NCBI GenBank assembly: GCA_009741485.1
Contig: CM019218.1
Location: forward strand, 51,086,431-51,150,430
Direction of reading: 5' to 3'
Length of the DNA stretch: 64,000 nucleotides
Source of the DNA: Malurus cyaneus samueli
Lineage: Eukaryota; Chordata; Aves; Passeriformes; Maluridae
In this document: positions 31,001-42,100 of the stretch, in pieces
Position numbering within the stretch: the stretch's first letter is position 1
Layout of the letters: each line of letters starts with the position of its first letter
The notes under the pieces: generated by a model
Seen by the model: the letters and a program-made list of their open reading frames with translations, nothing else
Database searches by the model: none
Told to the model about the DNA's origin: nothing
Made by a program: the position numbers and the translations under genes

Positions 31001-32098
31001 CTATCTTTTGGAATCCCTATCCATGCTCTCAGCATAAATGTGGCACTGCCAAGCAGCACAAGTGTGTTATGTGGCCCTGCAGGACATTACTGAAGATGAT
31101 GGCACTGCCAACCCTCATGAACAGTGACAGGAGGTTCAGCCACCAGCCCTGGGAGGGAACTTTGGTTCCTGTGGCAGAACCCTTGGGACAGCCCACTCTG
31201 AGGAACTCAGATCCAGACTCCAAATATTCACTTATGACCCACTAAACAAAGATTCCTCAAGAAAGTGAGGGAAAGTCAAAGTGAAAGCACGGAAGAGCAG
31301 AAGGAAAGGCAGGGGAAGGAATGGGGAGGCAGCTGGGGTCACGGACAGATTGGCCTTACTTGTTTTATCAATCAGGCTCTGGGCTTGCTCCTCCATCCAT
31401 TTCTGGTAATAGTCTTTCACGTTCTCTTTGTGCTTCCGGCCGCTGCAGTGGGTTTTTCTCACGGAGGGCTAGGAAAGGTCACAGAAACCCAAAATTCAGT
31501 ATGGTTTTAAGTACATGTAATGAAGCAGCATAAAGCAGCTTTGTTTCTGTGCTCAGTCGGAGGACAGGTGATGTGCAAAACTTTTATGCATAAATAATAA
31601 GTGTTGACTCTCCAGTTTTACCCTGAGGCACCCCCAAGTTGTTTCCCCTGACCCTGTCACTGTCCCGCTGGAGACCACCAGGGACATAGCTCATTTTTCT
31701 TTTTTTTTTTTGCATGGAAGGGGAAAACACGAAGTAACACCGCTGCATCCCATGGAACCTGCTTTTCACCCAGATAATTTTTATTTACGTGCTGTAAATG
31801 TACAAAAGAAGCTTTGGTACTCACCGAGTCATGGGTGAGGTACGTGTCACAGTAATCACAGTAAAACCTGCCAGGAGAAAATCATGTTATTCAGAGTCTC
31901 TTTTGCGCTGTGAGCGTTAACGGAGCCCCGGAATGACCGCGTAGAGCGCCAGGGCTCCACCCGCCCGCTCATCCGCGCTGTTCACGGCCTTGGTCCCACA
32001 GAGAGCACCGAACACCGCTCGGACACCCCGGACTGACCCCGAATCCCGCCCGGTACCCCGGGGAGCCCCGGGCCGGGATCCCGCACTCACTTGGGCAT
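27929..32098 (-). CDS. SNRPC: U1 snRNP protein C, whole coding span
   Basis: U1-C is the zinc-finger protein of the U1 snRNP that stabilises pairing of U1 snRNA with the 5' splice site. Six exons (32091-32098, 31825-31867, 31360-31468, 29965-30054, 29319-29423, 27929-28053) total 480 nt, that is 159 residues, the same length as the human protein, with every phase correct. The N-terminus [20 protein letters not shown] carries the C2H2 zinc finger (Cys6, Cys9, His24, His30). Helix [23 protein letters not shown] residues follow, and then the Pro/Met/Gly-rich tail ends [10 protein letters not shown]. It shares a divergent CpG promoter with ILRUN and lies upstream of BLTP3A on the same strand. Confidence 0.97.
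28111..28322 (-). mobile_element. CR1 LINE fragment (3' end, minus strand)
   Basis: Starts with CACAGAACATCGATGGTTTGGGTTGGGA, the reverse complement of the CR1 3' terminus. It continues through GCCATGGGCAGGGACA and CACTTCCAGGGATCCAGGGGCAGCCACAGC to CTGTGCCAGGGCCTCCCCACCCTCACAG, all standard CR1 blocks, with modest divergence. CR1 is the dominant LINE of birds and reptiles. It lies in SNRPC intron 5. Confidence 0.85.
29319..29423 (-). CDS. SNRPC: SNRPC coding exon 5
   Basis: 105 nt reading (P)[17 protein letters not shown], then [17 protein letters not shown]. Runs of CCCC/GGGG encode the polyproline; the reading frame is intact. Donor CTG/GTAAGT, acceptor TGTCCAG. Confidence 0.96.
29965..30054 (-). 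CDS. SNRPC: SNRPC coding exon 4
   Basis: 90 nt reading (T)[29 protein letters not shown]. Donor TCC/GTAAGT, acceptor CAATGTAG. A purine-rich run (30068-30115) sits just upstream on the plus strand. Confidence 0.95.
30068..30115. repeat. A/G-rich simple repeat
   Basis: AAAAGAAAAA-type purine run on the plus strand. In SNRPC pre-mRNA it is a pyrimidine tract directly before the exon 4 acceptor, so it may serve as an extended polypyrimidine tract. Confidence 0.8.
30560..30789 (+). mobile_element. CR1 LINE fragment (3' end, plus strand)
   Basis: Contains CR1 3' blocks in forward order: ACTGGACATTTTGGGAAAA, TTTTCACTCAGAGGTGGTTGGGCACTGGAACATTCCCCAGGGAAGTGG, the TGGACACATGGTTTAGGC region, then GATCCTTTCCAACCTGAGATATCCTATGA, the typical CR1 terminus. 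It lies in SNRPC intron 3, in the opposite orientation to the fragment at 28111. Confidence 0.88.
31360..31468 (-). CDS. SNRPC: SNRPC coding exon 3
   Basis: 109 nt reading [36 protein letters not shown]. Supplies zinc-ligand His24 and His30 and the helix contacting the U1/5' splice-site duplex. Donor CAA/GTAAGG, acceptor TTTCCTAG. Confidence 0.97.
31825..31867 (-). CDS. SNRPC: SNRPC coding exon 2 (43-nt small exon)
   Basis: Codes [14 protein letters not shown] with zinc-ligand Cys6 and Cys9. Donor TCG/GTGAGT, acceptor CTCCTGGCAG. Confidence 0.97.
32091..32098 (-). CDS. SNRPC: SNRPC coding exon 1 (8 coding bases)
   Basis: ATGCCCAA followed directly by donor GTGAGT (32085-32090). Met-Pro plus two bases of Lys3, completed by exon 2. 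It is too short for ORF finders; assigned from phase and the invariant MPKFYC start. Confidence 0.93.
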
Positions 32099-32555
32099 GG
32101 TGCTCCCGCCGCCGCCGCCAGCCGGAAGTGGCGCACATACGCAGTGACGCACACACGCAGCGCCGCCGCTCTCCGCTTGACCCCCGCCGGCTGCCGTAGG
32201 TCGCGGAAGTGGCTGCGGGTGTAGCGCCGTTCTGTCTCACTCCGCCCGGCAGGTGGAGCCATGCGCGTTCTCCCGTTGCTGTCCGGTCACGGCATTATGG
32301 CCCACCCGCGGACCCGTCAGCGCCACCAGTGCCCCTCATAGAGCCCAGCGCGGGGGGCTCGCTGGGGCTCCCCCAGCGGCGTTCCCAAGGCGTGTTCCCC
32401 CGATTGTCCGTGTTCTCCTCACGGAAAACACATCGTGCTTCAGATCACGGGCCGCGCACGGAGCGACCTCGCGCGGTCGAAAACTGCAAAAAATACCACC
32501 ATTTTTAAGGGGAAAAATAACACCGAACAGGCTCCCGTCGGGCCTTGCGCCGCTC

Positions 32556-32596
32556 ATTTGCATGGCACCGCATGACGTTAGGTGCTTCATTTGCAT
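32556..32596 (+). promoter_or_regulatory. Twin octamer motifs flanking a CRE half-site
   Basis: ATTTGCAT at 32556-32563 and again at 32589-32596, start-to-start 33 bp, with TGACGT between them. Octamers of this kind bind POU2F1 (OCT1) in snRNA and histone H2B promoters. Confidence 0.55.
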
Positions 32597-32618
32597 ACGC
32601 AAACACGCGCGCTCGCCG

Positions 32619-32628
32619 CCATATATGG
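32619..32628. promoter_or_regulatory. CArG box (SRF-type)
   Basis: CCATATATGG matches CC(A/T)6GG exactly inside the CpG island, where such AT-rich palindromes are unexpected by chance. Confidence 0.5.
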
Positions 32629-33010
32629 ACGGCAGCGCGCGAATGTGTGCGAACGCGGCCGATAGCCCCGCCCCCCGGTGACGCAGCGCCCCCGCGCGCG
32701 GTTAGCGCGGGAGCCTTCGCGTCACGCGCGGCGCTCATTTGCTGCTCGGCCCCGCCCCCTCGCCCTTGCCACGCTCCCTCCCTCCCCCGCGGGCACGCGC
32801 CCCGCCCGCATCGCGTGTGGGTGACGCCGGAGGGTGACGTCGCGTGTCGCGCGCGCCGCGGGGCGGGGCGGCGCAGGCTGGGTGTCGCGGCGGCGGCGGC
32901 GCGCGCATCCACCCCCCCCCCCCCCCCTCGCCCGCCCGCCCCCGCGCGCCCCCCCCGCGCGCGCGGCGCTGAGGCGGCCCGCCCGGCCGCGGAGCCCCGG
33001 GACCCCGGCC

Positions 33011-33167
33011 ATGGAGGCATGGACTGGACCTGGACGCGGACTTCATGCAGAAGTTCAGCTGGCCTCGGCACCACCGACAAGGACGTGCTGATCGGCGAGT
33101 TCCAGCGCCTGCTCGGCTTCCAGCTCAGCCCCGCCGGCTGCGCCTTCTTCCTCGACATGACCAACTG
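33011..33167 (+). CDS. ILRUN: ILRUN coding exon 1 (three apparent 1-base indels)
   Basis: From GTTDKDVLIGEFQRLLGFQL to CAFFLDMTNW the exon is clean and ends TG/GTGCGG (a weakish donor) in the right phase. Before it, the expected MEGMD-L-DL-D-DFMQKFS start is visible only by changing frame: ATGGAGG-C lacks one base, GAC-TG lacks one, and AGCTGGCCTC has one extra. The exon is 157 nt where 158 is expected. From the second ATG (33019) the frame happens to be open to the end, so automated calls would give MDWTWTRTSCRSSAGLG as N-terminus. Sequence error is likeliest. Confidence 0.85.
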
Positions 33168-36100
33168 GTGCGGGCCCGGGCGGCGGGGGGTGTGCGGCGG
33201 GACGGTCTGAGGGGGCTCGCGGGGCTGAGGGACCGCGGGCCCGGCTGCCCCCGCCCGGCCGCCCCAGGGCCCGGGCCGCCAGGGCGGGGGAACGGCGGTG
33301 TTTGTGCTGGCCCTCTGACCCCTGCCCGGGCCGGCGGGCGGCGCGGGGCCGGGGGCCGCTCCCATGGCGGTTGGGGGAGTCGGGACGAGGCTGGAGCGGA
33401 CGGGGCTGACTCTCGACCCCGGCCCGGGGTGCGGGTTTGCCAGTTCGCCGGTCCAAGGGCCGCGGAGCTGTTGGAGAGTGACGAACCGATACACGGGGCG
33501 TGTGACCCGCGGGCAGGGAGCGGGGACTGCGTTCAGGGACGGGCTGTGGCGCCCCGACATTGAGACAGCTTCAGAGGAAGGAAAATTGTGGCAGAAAGGC
33601 GCTGTGGGAGCCTGGAAGTGGCCGCGGTGCACGTGTGAGAGTTACCGGGGTGTTTGGGGAAAACTCAGCGGCTGCGTGTGGACTGAGGGTCTCTCTGAGT
33701 CCTTTGATACTCGGGGCATGTTTGTCTTCATAAAGGTTCTCTGTCACTGCCCAAAGAAAAAGTAGGCATAGGTTATCAGGGAAGCTGCAGTTCGAGACAA
33801 ACAGGGGAGATATTCAGTACAAGTGTGAAAAATAAACTAGGAGTGTTCTGGTGCAGTGAGCCCAGGGACTGTAAAAAGAATGTTGTGGAACAGCTGCTGT
33901 GTGAGTCGGGGGGTTTGGCTCGTTTGAGCGCTTCTACCTCTCTGCCCGTCTCCAAAGTGTGTTGACCCAAAAGCTCTGGAGCGTGGGGGCCACAGGAGAG
34001 CAAACAAATGCTGTGTATTTCAGACATGGTGAACAGAGATCACTTAGCTAAGCTTTGCTTGGAGGTATAACATCAAACCCAGAAACCTCGGCTTTGAAAC
34101 CTGAAATCCACGGGGACGTCGGGATATCAACAGTTGGGAGAAAACTTGTGTGGAATTGTTGAGCTTATAAACAGTGATAAGACAACTTCGTCAGTTTTTT
34201 GCTTTTGCTTTTCCCTCCTCCTACAGCTCTGAATTGAATTTTAGTGGCAAAAATACATCTGCAGAGGGAGCAGGGGAATAGCAAGTAATTCCTTGTGTTT
34301 TGTAAGCTGACACAATGCTAAAGAAGGTCTCGCGGAGTTCAGGAGTTTGCATGGAAGAAATGGTTGGTTCCCAGGAGATGCTTTCCCATCTCATCCATGT
34401 GTTGGTGATATGACTAAAACTGGTACTGCAGTGTATTCCTGGCGAGTTCTGTGAGATTCCTGGGGAGAGCAGGGAGCAGAGCTGAACCTGAAAGTTACTC
34501 CTGAAGATTCTCTGTGTAGCCAGAGTGTTCCTGGTTTGTGCTGAAGCAGCTCTTTTTCATTCAGGAGTATTGAATTCTTGTTTGAAATAACAGCATTTCA
34601 AATCCAGCCTCAGAACCAAGAGCTTTTTCAAACTTTCAGTTGCAATTGAAGAAGATCTAAAACTATTAAAATAGCTCTAATTTCCCAACTTCAGTAGCTA
34701 GTTTGGTTCTGAAAACATTGGTTTTGAAATTTTTCCTAAAGTATTAATTGATGAGCCTTGTGGGTGGATGGGCATGTGCCTGTTGGGGTGGCGTGTTTAA
34801 ATAAACACAGCCTGGGACTGAGAGGGCTCAGAGCCCGTGTGAGTGCCTGTTCTCAGCCTGGCAGGGGCTGCTCCTTCTCTCCCAAGTTGGTGCCATTCCT
34901 TGTGCTGGTGAGTCCAGTTGGCAGCTCTGCCCTGTGCCTGTCCCACTGCCCAGCTCCCACCCCTTCCTGTATGGCCTCAGGGTCGTTGGCCTGGCCCGGC
35001 TGACCCTGCACTAACCCTGCTGTCCCTCAACAGGGACAATCAGGGCACGTGTTCCTGTTCTGGAAGCACCTTTCTCCTGTCATTGAGGGGCCCTGTGCGA
35101 TTCACACTCCCCAGGTGATTCAGGCAGTGTCCTACTAAATTTGCCTTGCATGGCCTGGAATTAGGGTCAGAATCTTCTGACACCAGCATGTCCTGCAAAT
35201 AATTTGCCTTGATGAGACCATCAGGTCACTTTTCCGTGTGTTAAAGGTATGGCACGTTCCTTCAGGGATGATCCCTTCCTTCTGCCTCAGGATGGATGTT
35301 CGCCTGCAGGAAATGGTGAGGGAGCTCAGAAGTGCACACACTGGATAATCCAGGTTCCCTATATCAATGTCCCATGTGTGAATTAATTAACAAAGATGTA
35401 AATAGTTTTACTAGAACTTGTTCCCAGGTGTGAAAGCTGCTCTTTGGCAATAACTATCATCTCCAGATCCGCAGTTCCTTCCCCACTTTGTGCCTTTTGT
35501 GTACTGTAGGGAGCACTCAGAGCTTAATGTGCTTTGAAGGACCATTTCCAGCAGCATCATTAGTAATTGTGGTCAACGGATTTACAGTGAATTAGCAGTA
35601 ACGCTGAAATAAAGGAATTATTTTTCAATAGCTTGTTTGGCCAATTTAGGGGGGGGAAAATAGTGGCTGATTGGGGAGGAATACCTGTAAGTAGCATCTA
35701 AAAGTTTATATCAACTTCTCTAGTTCCCAGGAATGCTCAGTGCCCCTTCAGACCTCTGTCAGGCTTGGGCAGTGCTAAGGAACTGCCAGCTGGTTTTATT
35801 AAGTGCTGCAGAAATGCTTTGGGTTGAACATATGCATCCAGAGTTTCTGAGGCTGCCCCTTGATCTGCAGGAAATACAGGTTAAACCCTTTGTCTTGCCC
35901 TGGTATTTATTAAACACTTTCCTAGAGTTCTGTCTGTTTTCTGTGCTGACTTCTTGCCTTCCTGCTGCATAAATCCAATTTTGCCTTCCCCAGCAGCAGC
36001 ATGCACCATTGTGCTTTACCATTAGATTATTTATTTTCCATTCAGAGTGGCTGCAGAGGGAGAGGCTGAGCTTTCACTTTCAGCCTAGAACCAAAAGTGA

Positions 36101-39100
36101 ACTTTTTATTCAAAAAGCAGAACCAAAACTGAACTGTTTTGGTGCCAAAACGTTTCTTCTTGGGAGGAAACCCTGGGTAGTGGAGTGGGAGGGCGTTTTG
36201 CTGCATCCAGCATCAAATCCCCCTTGGTTCTGCTCCCTCCCCTCCAGATGTTGGGCCCCACCACAACTGGGAGGGAGGGGGCTCATGGGAGGGAATTTTG
36301 TGGTGCACTGAGGTCCCACGTGTTGCCTGCAGCTCCACATTGGTCTGTGAGATGGGCAGGAGTGAGTCTGAACCCCTTTGGCCTTGGCCTGCCTTCACAG
36401 GGAGCTCCTGGAACTCCATAAAAGTCATTGGATTCCTCTAAAGCTAGTGTGGAAATTGTATTGGGACAAGAAAATGGAATAATTTTCTTTTAACTGGAGT
36501 GTGTGCCAGCTTTGTGGGTGAGAGGCTTGGAACTGCTTTAATTCTGTGAGAAAGTGAATTAGTTTGAAGTAGTTAATGGTGATGGATTTAAAATCCATAT
36601 ATTTAGTGCAGTTGGCTGAGAGAATCCCAGTTTGGAAGAACTAATGCATATTTCAGTAATTTACATATAATATTTCTTTACATTCTCTTTTCAGCTTTTG
36701 TTTAGAAAGCTGAATTTTTATTAGAGCAGTAGGTGTGATATTTAATTGAAATGTGTCAGATAATGATGGTTTCAATTGTGTGGGGGGAAAAATCATTATT
36801 GTAACAAAGCTTTTTGGATCCAGCTTTAGGTGAAAAAGGTCATTTTTTGTAAGGTTGTCAGATTTCTTCTGGAGGTCCTAGTGTTTCTTTTCATCTGTTT
36901 AGGAGAATTTGTACCTGTGTCATGGTTTAACTAGTACTGCCAAGGTGGTGTGTTGCATGAAGGTGAGTTTATCTCTGAAAATACTGCAGAAATCTGCAGT
37001 AAAACCTTGTTCACTCTTGTGTCAGGTGTGGGGCAGTTCTGTGCTAAAACTGCCTTATAGATGCACGTTTCTATCCCTATGGGTGGACTGTTCAAATTCT
37101 TTATATCCAGTGGAACACTTGTATTGCCCAGAAGTGGATGTACTTGATTTGGGGTCTGAAGACATGATTTACCTAACGGGTTTAATTGGTTTTCCCAGGA
37201 CTAAAAATACTTGAGGTATATTTGTGTAAGAAGTCAGGACACTCAGAATTTAACAGAACAGACGGGGTCAAGAGGATTCACTCACACAGGATGTGTTTCC
37301 CACAGTGGGAGCACTGCTCCTGATTTTTAACCTCAGGTGTTAGCATAACTGCCCTTAAAATCCAGCATGCAGGTATCCTCAGAGAACAGATGTTTGGGCT
37401 GCTCTTCAAACTGAATCCACATTCTGATGAACTTGAGGAAAACTTTGCCACTGCTCTGTATAGGCCTTGAGCTCGGGTTTGACACCACTCCCCTTTGGTG
37501 GGGAATCCTTGTGTCATGCAGGAGGCAGGAAACTGAGACCTGATCTTCGAAATAAATAATCCTCCTTCCCTAGGGATGCCAGTGGGTTTTCATTCCTCAC
37601 CCCTGCATCCATGGGGTGGTGACAGCAGTGGGTGTGTGCTCCTGGTCCTTTGCTTCCCGTCATCCTTATCAGGTGATAGAGACCAGAGTCCCATGTTCTT
37701 TCTGTGACTCAGGACACGTTTGTCCAGCAATCTGTATCTTGGTGTGACTCTGGCCTGGTTAATGTTTGTTTATGGTGACCAGCTGGGCCAAATCTGGTGA
37801 GAAAGGGTTGCCTCAAAACATTGATTTGGTTTTGATAAGCTTTAGTAGGGAAGAGGGAAGCTGAGGGCTTGGACTTGATGTCCATCTTCCTGTAACCCAG
37901 TTGGTTACAGCATTGACACGCTGTCCTCACAGGCAGAAGTGACACCCCAGAAGCAGATCTGGTGCTTGCTGATGTGCTGTCGCCAGGATGTCAGGACAGT
38001 CTGGGAGCTCGGCTGTGGATTGCAGCATGTGTGGGGTCATTTACACCCTCGGGCTGGGGAGGGAAAGGAGGTTTTAAACTGTTTGGTCTGTTGTGGCTCA
38101 CTTGAAACATAGTGGATGGGTCTTGATGTATGTGAGCCATTGCAGACTGCTGCCTGTCTGTGTCCACAGCTGTCTCCTGATGCTACTAAAAATAGTAACA
38201 TTACAGAATTAAACAATTTTAAAATATTTTCTTGGAAGCTTTTATCTAGTGCATAGAAAAAAAACAAACCCACACCTCCAGAGCAACTCAAGTGTTCGAC
38301 CTGATTATTTTGAATGAAAGGTAGACTTTAAAGAAATTGTATTTATAACTATGGAACATACTGTAATTGTGCTCCAAGGTACAAAATATTTAAAAATTTT
38401 GTGCCTGTGGCGTGGAAGCATAAGCAGGTAACTGTAGCAGAATTGGGAAGTGGATGCAATATCATTTTTGTCCAGCTGGACTTTGCATTACATGCCCAAA
38501 CTTGTTCTCAGTTTCTGCAGCTTAATCCCCCTTCACTTTCCTGCAGACAATTATAGATTGGTGACATAGTTTGCACTGAGGAATTGGCAGTTACAGAATC
38601 TCCTGTGTACTGGCAGCTCTCAATGACTTTCTACTGGGAAGAGCTGTTGCCTGTTTTCAGTGGCAGCTCCTGCTGGGACATTCTCGGGATATTTTACCCC
38701 CCTCTTAAAGCTGCTGGGACCAGCTGCTTTGAGAGGGCACAGCTGCTGGGGATGGTTCAGTGGGCTCCTGCTTCGAGCAGCATCATTGTGGTGCTGCTAT
38801 TGGGCAAGGGGTTGTGCTCAGCTGTTTTACTGTGCTCAGGTGTTTCACTGTGCTCAGGTGATGTGCTCGGCCCTGTGCAGGTATCTCAGGAAGGTTTCAG
38901 CAGCTGCTGTGGGTGTTTCTGTGCACATTAAAGCCGCTCAGGGAAAGTGATTTCCTTTGATGGTTTGGTGCTCTGAGGATGCTCTGCCTCTTCTGTGGGT
39001 TCTCAGTTTCTCTCCTTGTGCTGCCCCTGCAGCTGCAGGATTGCTTCTGTCACCACAGGTTTCTGCCTTCTTCCTAGAACGTCCCACTTGTATGTGGAAC

Positions 39101-42100
39101 TGCTGCTTTCAACTAAGACAATGAAATATTTTTCTGTGTTTTCATTGAAAAAATACTCAAGCTTTAAATTAGCCAGCTCTTCCCTCCCCCCCTTCAGCTG
39201 TGTAAGTTCAGCCTAAAGCTTTCAACTTCTCTCAGTTGTCCTTTTGCATCATCAGACATCTTCCAAGGTAGTTTCCCAACTTCATGTGTAGAATTTAGTG
39301 TAGCTTTAGTGTAAGAGGGGTCAGGAATGAAGAAAACTGACACAGAAATTTTGCTTTCTGAAATTCTCTCTATTGAAAGATATTCACTCATTAAAATTCC
39401 AGTCCTTCAAAACATCTTGAGACTTTGCACTTAATTGCCATGTGTCATCCCTATTGAACGTTTGAATTGAAAGCTCAAGGTAGCAGTGCTTCCCTGCAGC
39501 ATGATGTACATGTCTCTTCCCCCACCCGCTTTGGTCTTCTCCAAGTTTTGGAGTGAGGCATCTCCTGCTTCAGCAGCAATAGGAGCTGTTGGAGATGTCC
39601 CTGCCTGGAGTATCAGCAATCCAGGTCCAACAAGAGCTGGGGTGAAGAACATCCAACTAAGATAGTGGAAACTAAGAGGCAAAAGAGGTTGCCTCACTTG
39701 AATGTCCCCCATATGCTTTTTTAGTCTCTCCCCCCTGTATAATGTAGAGAAGCTCCATTATTTAGGAGTGAGAAATTGTCCATCTGCTGCACTCTTTCTT
39801 TTTGTTTTTTAACAATAGACACCTTATGGGGTGCTATGGTGCCTGGTTACACACTGCATTTGGAGAGCGAGAGGAGGTCTGTGAAGGTGAAGACTTGAGT
39901 TACAGAAGGAGTCCGAGGTGTCCTACATCACGTGTTCTGTGCGGAGGGTTTTATTGTGCTGTTTAACACTGCCCAGTGTCTGCATTGCATATTTCCAGGA
40001 GATGTCACCTGAGTTGCTTGGCTCATGACAAAACACTGCACCCTGTGAGTGCTGAGGGCATACAGAGAACACACCTCCCAGCCTGGACAGCTGCCTGGCT
40101 CCTGCCCTCCTTGGGGACAGACCTTGACACCTTCCTTTCAATGAGCAAGTCCATTTGTTACCTAAGAAATACCCTCTGCTGCCTGCCTATGCATGACTTA
40201 AGACTGTGTCCTGTCTGAAATTCTAAATGGAAGGTGCCCTCGGTGTTGCAGGGAGCATCTGTCTGTTGTGTTCTCCAACAGCTCCAGAGAGCCAGAGCCC
40301 TGCAGTGTTCCCCAGGAGTGGGCCATGGTGGGTGCTGTGCTATGGGCATGGGCAGGAGCCAGAGAGAGTGACATTTGCAGGCTGGATTTTGAGCTTAAGC
40401 TGTGATTTGATTTGAATTTTTACCCTCCAAAAATCTGTTCTTTAAAAAAATTACATCTTTTCCTTCAGCTCTCTTGTCAAGGAGCTTGACAATAAATGAA
40501 AGCTTGCAGATTACTGTAACATTTATGGTTCAAATTCTAATGTCCCTCCTCTTGTATGTTCGAAGCACCTACTTATACTGCTTTTCTTCTGAGACACTGA
40601 ACTTCTCTATGCTGAAAGAATTCTCCATATTTTGGGAAGCAGGAGTGTCTTGGGCCCCTGCCCTGCTTTGATTGAGGCCTCATCAGCCTTGGTGCTTCAG
40701 TGTCTTCAGTCTCCTAAAAAATGTCTGATGCAACTAATTAAAAACCAATTTCCATTTACCTATGTGCTACTGGTCGTTTTCAGGACAGGGAAATTGTGTG
40801 AGCAGACCTCGAGTTTGTGTACTGATTTGAAACTTCAAAGTTTGAACACTGAATTACTTTAAATAATTAATGCCTAAATATACTGGATTAGCATAACAAA
40901 AGGCTGTCTGGAAAATCCGGGAAGGGAAAGGAGGGCTCAGGATGAGCCACCTCTTTGCTTAACACTGAAGAGTTGTTAAGGGATGTCTCCAGCGCTATTA
41001 GCAGAGAAGGTTTTAACTTGACTGTTGTAATTTAGCTCCTGAGGTTTGAAATTAAGCAGGAGAACATAAGGATTGATCTGAAAAGGAGCATTTTGGTGTG
41101 TGGGAAAAGCACTTGACACCCGAGAGTCATGGGATGCCCTTGGGGAGGAAGGAGTTAGAGAGGGTTTGGTTGATGATGTGGAGCTATAACCTGTATTTAC
41201 TTCCTACTTCCCTCCTTCCGGAATTTCGCTCTTAGGACTAAAATTGAGCTCGTTGCTGAGTCCTGGGCTCACCCCATCGCTGGGGTGACTTGTGACTGCA
41301 GGCTTTTCCCGGGAGTTAGGGCTTGGATCCTGTCAGACCTGCTTTGTAAGTGTGGCGGGGCTACAAACTGCTGTGGTCCAGAACTGCTCTAAAAATGGAA
41401 AAATTGCTTAATTTTGGGAATGTAAGGACCTGGAGGGCCCTGTGAAGAAAGAGTGGCATGGCCACCCCTGTAATTAGGAGAGCTCAATCATGTCAATTAC
41501 GCTGGCTGGATTTGCAGAGTTGTTTGGTTTATAATAGTAATTTATCTCCTATGGCAGAGAGCAGAGGGTAGTAAGTAGTGTGGTGTAAGTCTCACTGAGG
41601 AGTGAAATCAAGCAGGCAGGGATGTGTGAGCAGAAGCCTTTAGATGATAACTCGACCCTCTGAGGGCTGACCCTTGTGCCTGTCTGTGCAGTGTCTGCAG
41701 CTGGGGCTATGCAGTTACAGCTGGGCACAAGGGTAAAGAGTAAAAAAAACCCAAATACTTATTTAAAAACAGACAAATTTCAGGGCCTTGAGTGTGTTTG
41801 TCCTAATGCATGTCTGTCATTAAGGTCACATTTGTTTCTGAGCTGCACTGGTGCCGTGCCTGTGGCAGAAGGGTGAGTGGGAGGGTGTGCTGCTTAGGCT
41901 CAGCTGCCTGCACATCACCAGGTTGCAGAGTTTGCCTCTGTGAGTGGCGTTTTCCCCAGAGTGCTGCCCTCCAGACTGATCTTGGGGGTTTTGGGGCAAG
42001 GGAGGAGGGGAGCAGTGTGTGTTGGGAGGAGTGTGATAGAGCCAGCAGTGGTTGTGCAAGCTGAGAACACGACAGAGGTGTGAGCTGGAGGTGCCTCTGG

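Larger units (their letters stand above)
32099..33010. promoter_or_regulatory. Shared divergent CpG-island promoter of SNRPC and ILRUN
   Basis: 912 bp between the two start codons, CpG-dense and without a TATA box at a usual place. Visible sites: an ETS-type CCGGAAGTG at 32122-32130 next to SNRPC and GCGGAAGTGG near 32203; two perfect octamers ATTTGCAT (32556-32563, 32589-32596); CRE-like TGACGT at 32573-32578 and TGACGTCG at 32835-32842; and a perfect CArG box CCATATATGG (32619-32628) that also extends a GCCGCCAT (YY1-like) core. The 11-mer CGCTCATTTGC occurs at 32551 and again at 32732. A run of 16 C lies at 32912-32927. Sites are read directly; their use is inferred. Confidence 0.75.

Noticed and set aside
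32505..33632. 375-codon minus-strand open frame
   Set aside because: It arises from stop-poor CpG-island sequence opposite ILRUN exon 1; Arg/Gly/Pro/Ala-rich, with no domain.
36919..36935. TGTCATGGTTTAACTAG, resembling the start of an avian ERV LTR
   Set aside because: No matching right end, TATA/polyadenylation arrangement or target duplication found nearby.
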